Positions 59,991 to 64,000 of a stretch of 64,000 nucleotides of DNA are shown here, piece after piece. Origin of the DNA: Volvox africanus. Lineage: Eukaryota > Chlorophyta > Chlorophyceae > Chlamydomonadales > Volvocaceae. The notes under the pieces are model-generated. The model ran no database searches. It was not told the DNA's origin and saw nothing but the letters and a program-made list of their open reading frames with translations. The stretch covers positions 1,960,001 through 2,024,000 of the forward strand of contig BSDZ01000010.1 of NCBI GenBank assembly GCA_030268105.1, given 5' to 3'. Positions within the stretch are counted from its first letter, which is position 1, and each line of letters starts with the position of its first letter. Made by a program: the position numbers and the translations under genes.

Positions 59991-62900
59991 CGGCGGCATT
60001 GGGAGGATCATGCGCTGGCGCAAGGGGGGCCAATGGGCCTGGTCGCTGTGTCGGCGCCGTCAGCTTTATTAACAACAGCGGATGCGGCGGCGGCGCCTCG
60101 TCTGGCGCGCCCCTGCGGCGGCCGATGAGTGCGGGCCCGCGCCGACAGCCGGTCAGCGGTGCTGAAGGCCTCGTCGGACCCACGAGCCTCAATGCGGAGT
60201 CTGCGTCACCCCTCAACAGGGTCCCTTTAGAAGCATCGTACAACGGCGTTGGTAGGAATGACGGCAAACTATCTATAACACGTCCTGCCTCCGCCTCCGC
60301 TTCCCGCGGCTGCTGTATCCCCGGACAGAGCCCATCAATAGCCCCGGCAGGAAACCTCCGAAACCGACCGGCTTCCGCCAATAGCGTCGGCGGGGCACGG
60401 AGAGCCTCCGCCGGATCGGCGGCGGCGGTGGCGGTTTTCACGCAGTGCGGCGGCGGCCAGAATGTATCGGAGCCCCGCCATCGGGGCCCGGCGGCAGCAG
60501 TTGAACGGATGGGGTTGGGGCCGCTAGAGGAGGATGTGGGTTACGAGGTGGCGGCGAGCGATATGCTGCTGGCGGCGGGAGTTGGCGATGCCGGAGGCGG
60601 GAGTGGGGCCCTGGGACGAGGGCCTTGTGAAGGTGGTGAAGGTGCAGCCCCCATGCCGCTGCAGCACGTTCCACCAACACAGCACATGCTGCTGTCTGGC
60701 AGCTTGCAGGTGAGGCTGGGCTTGTCTTCCACATCCTGACTGCTTGGGTGGGAGAGAAGGGGAGAGGGAGAGAGTGGGGGAAAGAGAGGGACAGGGAGGA
60801 AGAGAGAGGGAGAGGGATGGGGAAAAAGATAAGCCTTTAGGGGGGAATCGTCTTCCGGTGCAGGTACTGACGGACGGACGGACGGAGGGAAGGACGCACG
60901 GACGGTTTTGGGTTCCTGGCGTAATAGTGATAGTCCCAATTATTGGTATTGCGCCCGTGTGCGTGGCGCACCACCGTAACCATGAAGTCGATATCTTATT
61001 TTTCGAAAAACCTTAGGGTTCTTAGATTGCGGTGCGGACATGTTCCCTCTGCCATAAATCCCCTGTATGAGGCGGTCTGGACTCATGGGTTGCTACTGCT
61101 GCCCCTTACCCCTATCAGGACCTGTGCGAGCGATTGGCCCGGCCCGGCGACCGTCATCTGCACTTGTCCCTTGGGTCAGTGAGCTTCTCCGGCGACTTGG
61201 ATCCCGACACGGGCAACATGATCCAGATCCAGAACCGTACTGTCATTCTACACAACTGCACACTCGCCTTCAAACCGGGCCAGAAGCTGTATGTCGGTCC
61301 CGGGGGACACGTCATCCTAGCTGATGTCATCGTGGTGGCGCTTGCAGGCGCCGCCGCCATCGCAGAGGGCAACGGAAATGGCAGCGGAGGCGGCAAGATG
61401 GCGCCGACGCCGCATGGCGTCGGACGGCCACCACCACCGGCCCACCATCACGGCAATGGCAGGTATACGCCGCGAAGCCGCGGAAGTGTTGGCGGCCGGG
61501 GTGCCGCTATCAGCGATACCGGCTTACCGCTGCTGCACGCGGCCGACGGCGGGCGGCTGCTGTTGCGCGGCTGCTGCATTAAGACCGTGTCCGCCGCCGC
61601 CGTCTGTAGCGGTGGCAGCGGCAGCGGGGACGGCTCCGCAACGCCAGTTTCCCCAACTGGCCTGGTAACGTCAGCGCCAGACAGCGCCTTACGGCAGCGC
61701 CGGACTTCCGTATCCACCACCGGCGCCGCCACTGTCTTCATCGGCGGCGGCAGCAGCGGCGGTAGCTGTGTCTCAGCAACACCTCAGGTCCTTTCTATTC
61801 TCGCCGACGGTGGCGCCGCTGTCGAGGCCATCGGTTGCCGACTGGGCAGCTGCGCCGCCACCGGCCGTGGAACTTGGCTGGCCTTGAGGCGTTGTCGTGT
61901 GAAGCCAAGCTCAGCCGATTTAGCTGCCGCCGCCGCCGCTGCTGCTGCTGGTGCTGCCGCTCCATTGACGCCGCCGCCGTTACTCCGCGCCGTCGACGGT
62001 TGCGCCGTGGAGGTCTCCCAATCAGATCTGTGTGATGGGGCCATGCAGGGCATCGCCGCCGCCGGCGCCACCACACGGGTGACGCTGTCACGTTCTGCCG
62101 TCAGCGGTTGCCGCAGTCACGGCGCGCTGGTCTGTCACGCCGCCTCATTGATGGCCGCTGCATGCCGCATCAGCGGCAACGGCGCGACGGGCCTGACGGT
62201 CCGCGGCCGGGGCACATCAGCGGAGCTTCGCGACTGCGAGTTCTCAGGCAACGCCGCCAGCAACCTCTGTATTGGCGGCGGGGCTGCAGTGAACCTGGTA
62301 TCTTGTGCGGCACTGGGCTCGAGGGAGGGCTGTGGCGTAGCATTAGAGGGCGCCGGCGCGCGGCTACTGGCAGCGGCGTGTGCCTTCGACGGAAATACCT
62401 CCAGCGGTGTACGTGTACGGCAGGACGCCGCCGTCGAGCTTCGAGATTGCAGCGGCAGCGGCAACATCGGCAGCGGTCTGGAGGTGGAGGGCACTGTGGA
62501 CTCAGAGGACAACGCGGAGTTGCTTGCGGAAGCGACGCTGGCGTGTACGGCGCCGCCGCCGCCGCCACTGCCGGAGGTGTTTTGCCTGGTATCTGGCGGG
62601 CAACTAGCGAAGAACGGCGCACACGGCTGTGTGGTACGGCGCGGCGGCGGGCTACGGGTGACGGGGGGCTGTGAGCTAAGCCAGAACGGCGCCGACGGCG
62701 CCTGTGCAGATGGAGTTGGCTGCGAGCTCTTATTGGACGGATGTGCAGCGCTTGGCAACGGCGAAAGCGGGTTGTTCGTCTGCTCAGGGGCTGCTGTGTG
62801 GGCGGACAGCTGTCGTCTGGGTGGCAACATGCACGGCGACGTGGCGGTGGGCGGCCGGGGCAGTCGGGGCCGGCTGGTGGCATGTGCGTTCGACTTCAAC

Positions 62901-63620
62901 CCGATGACGGCTCTGCGGGTGCATCTTGGCGCCAAGGTGGCTCTCCGCAGATGCACAATGGAGCCGAGACCCTCCGCCGGCCCCCCGACCTCCAGAGCCT
63001 CACACAGACTGAGACAGCTGAGGAGCGCCAGCTCCCAGCGGCAAGGAGGCGGCGGCGGCAGTGGCAGCAGCGGCTGTGGGGGCAGCGGCGGAAATGCGAC
63101 CGCGCGCGCGTGGACAGTGGATTTGGTTCGCAGCCAGAGCGTGCAGCTGCGTGGACGTGGCAGTGTCCTGTCCGTGGACGGGCGGGCTTTCTTTCCGTTG
63201 GAGGAGGAGGCGGAGGCGGAGGCGGAGGAGGAGGAGGAGGAGGAGGAGGTCGAGGAGGTGCATGCAGCTGTGGCAGCGGAGGCAGAGAGGACGGTACCAC
63301 AGCCTCAAAGAGACCTCATCGGTTGGAGAGGCGGGATGGAGAAGAAGGTGGCGATGGCGGTGCCGATGCCGGCGGCGGCAGGAGCAAATGAAGCCGGTTT
63401 GTGTGAAGGCAGGGCAAGGGAAGGCGCTGTACCCGGTGGCAGGGAGGTGGTGAGCGGTGGAGAGTGGGAGGCTGAGCACCCTGCTGGCGGCGTGGGGAGA
63501 GGGATCGAGGGGACGAAAGACGAGGGGGCAAGTGACGGAGCGGATGGGAAAGAAGCTGTGAAGCAGGCGGACTTGGGAGGCGAGGAAAGCTTCTCAGCAG
63601 CAGCAGCAGCAGCAACCTGA
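59987..63620 (+). CDS. Beta-helix protein, 5'-truncated copy 3
   Basis: Exons 59987-60709 and 61119-63620, with the same junction ATG and the same truncation as copy 2. At the one variable position (62717) it carries T like copy 1, so units 1 and 3 agree against unit 2. The product would be about 1074 aa. The unit continues to the window edge. Confidence 0.65.
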
Positions 63621-64000
63621 AGCTGGAATCCGAAATTTGGAATCCGGAATCCGGGAGTGGATTTCGGATTAATTCAGGGGAAGTGTGCGCCCTGATGGCT
63701 AAAGCTCCTTGCCAGGAGCAGTCGCCGAGGCCGCCGCTACTGCTACTGCTGCTGCTACTGCTACTGCCGCCGCAGTAGCAGTAGCAATAGCTACAGGCAA
63801 TAAATTCCGTTGAAAGATCCACCAAAGGTTGGTTTTTATTATTGAAGTATGAAAGGCGACGTGAACGCGGTTGAGAGCGGGAGTGGGTGAAAGGTTTACA
63901 GCTTCGCTCACACTTGGAAGCCACACGTGAACACCACGCAGGGGATGCGGCCGCCGCGCTCTTTCAACTGATTCAATGTTCAATTGCTGGTTTTGTTGCA
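59991..64000. repeat. Tandem unit 3 (partial, cut by window end)
   Basis: The first 4.0 kb of a third unit, offset +23311 from unit 1. The remaining ~7.6 kb, including a third kinase copy, should follow to the right. 63621-64000 equals 40310-40689, including the small hairpin at 63754-63785. Confidence 0.95.

Noticed and set aside
36680..64000. CRISPR-like or satellite interpretation of the repeats
   Set aside because: The unit is 11.65 kb with genes and introns, so it is a segmental tandem duplication rather than a satellite or CRISPR array.

Overview
The window looks like nuclear DNA of a chlorophycean green alga, most likely volvocine. The evidence is a set of intron-rich genes with consensus GT..AG introns full of CA/GT/CT microsatellites, Gly/Ala/Pro/Ser-rich insertions in conserved proteins, a plastid light-harvesting import factor (LTD), a CHASE-type guanylyl cyclase, TGTAA-type polyadenylation signals, and a LINE with RNase H. 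Species cannot be fixed from the sequence alone. Gene models below were built by hand from reading-frame continuity, GT/AG junctions and family motifs.

Left part (1-12.2 kb): the 3' five exons of a FAM136A-like mitochondrial gene (41-1933, +); an intergenic stretch; a compact intronless LTD gene (3959-4474, -); a foldback element (5821-6268); and, directly abutting it, a 5'-truncated, frame-disrupted LINE (about 6269-10733) that keeps the post-RT region, a PCIF1-like region, RNase H, a Cys/His finger and a restriction-like-endonuclease-like C-terminus. The LINE ends in a roughly 290-bp (TAC)n(TTA)n tail.

Middle part (12.2-32.4 kb): two large head-to-tail genes on the + strand. SEC10, an exocyst subunit, has 19 exons over 12282-23375 and encodes about 1110 aa. 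A receptor-type guanylyl cyclase has 14 exons over 24892-32398 and encodes about 869 aa; it has two membrane helices, a CHASE-like sensor and a class III catalytic domain with the Glu/Cys pair of guanylyl cyclases, and two of its catalytic-core exons are only 18 and 11 nt.

Right part (36-64 kb): a tandem array of a unit of about 11.65 kb, with two full units (36680-48329, 48330-59990) and a partial third (59991-64000), almost base-identical. Each unit carries a parallel beta-helix gene (+) and, convergent to it, the C-terminal part of a TKL-type protein kinase gene (-). The unit boundary cuts both genes. Copy 1 alone keeps the 5' end of the beta-helix gene, and no kinase copy in the window keeps the N-lobe. 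The kinase 5' end is therefore expected beyond the right edge, after the last unit. The array is either a very recent tandem amplification or an assembly artefact; the sequence alone cannot decide.
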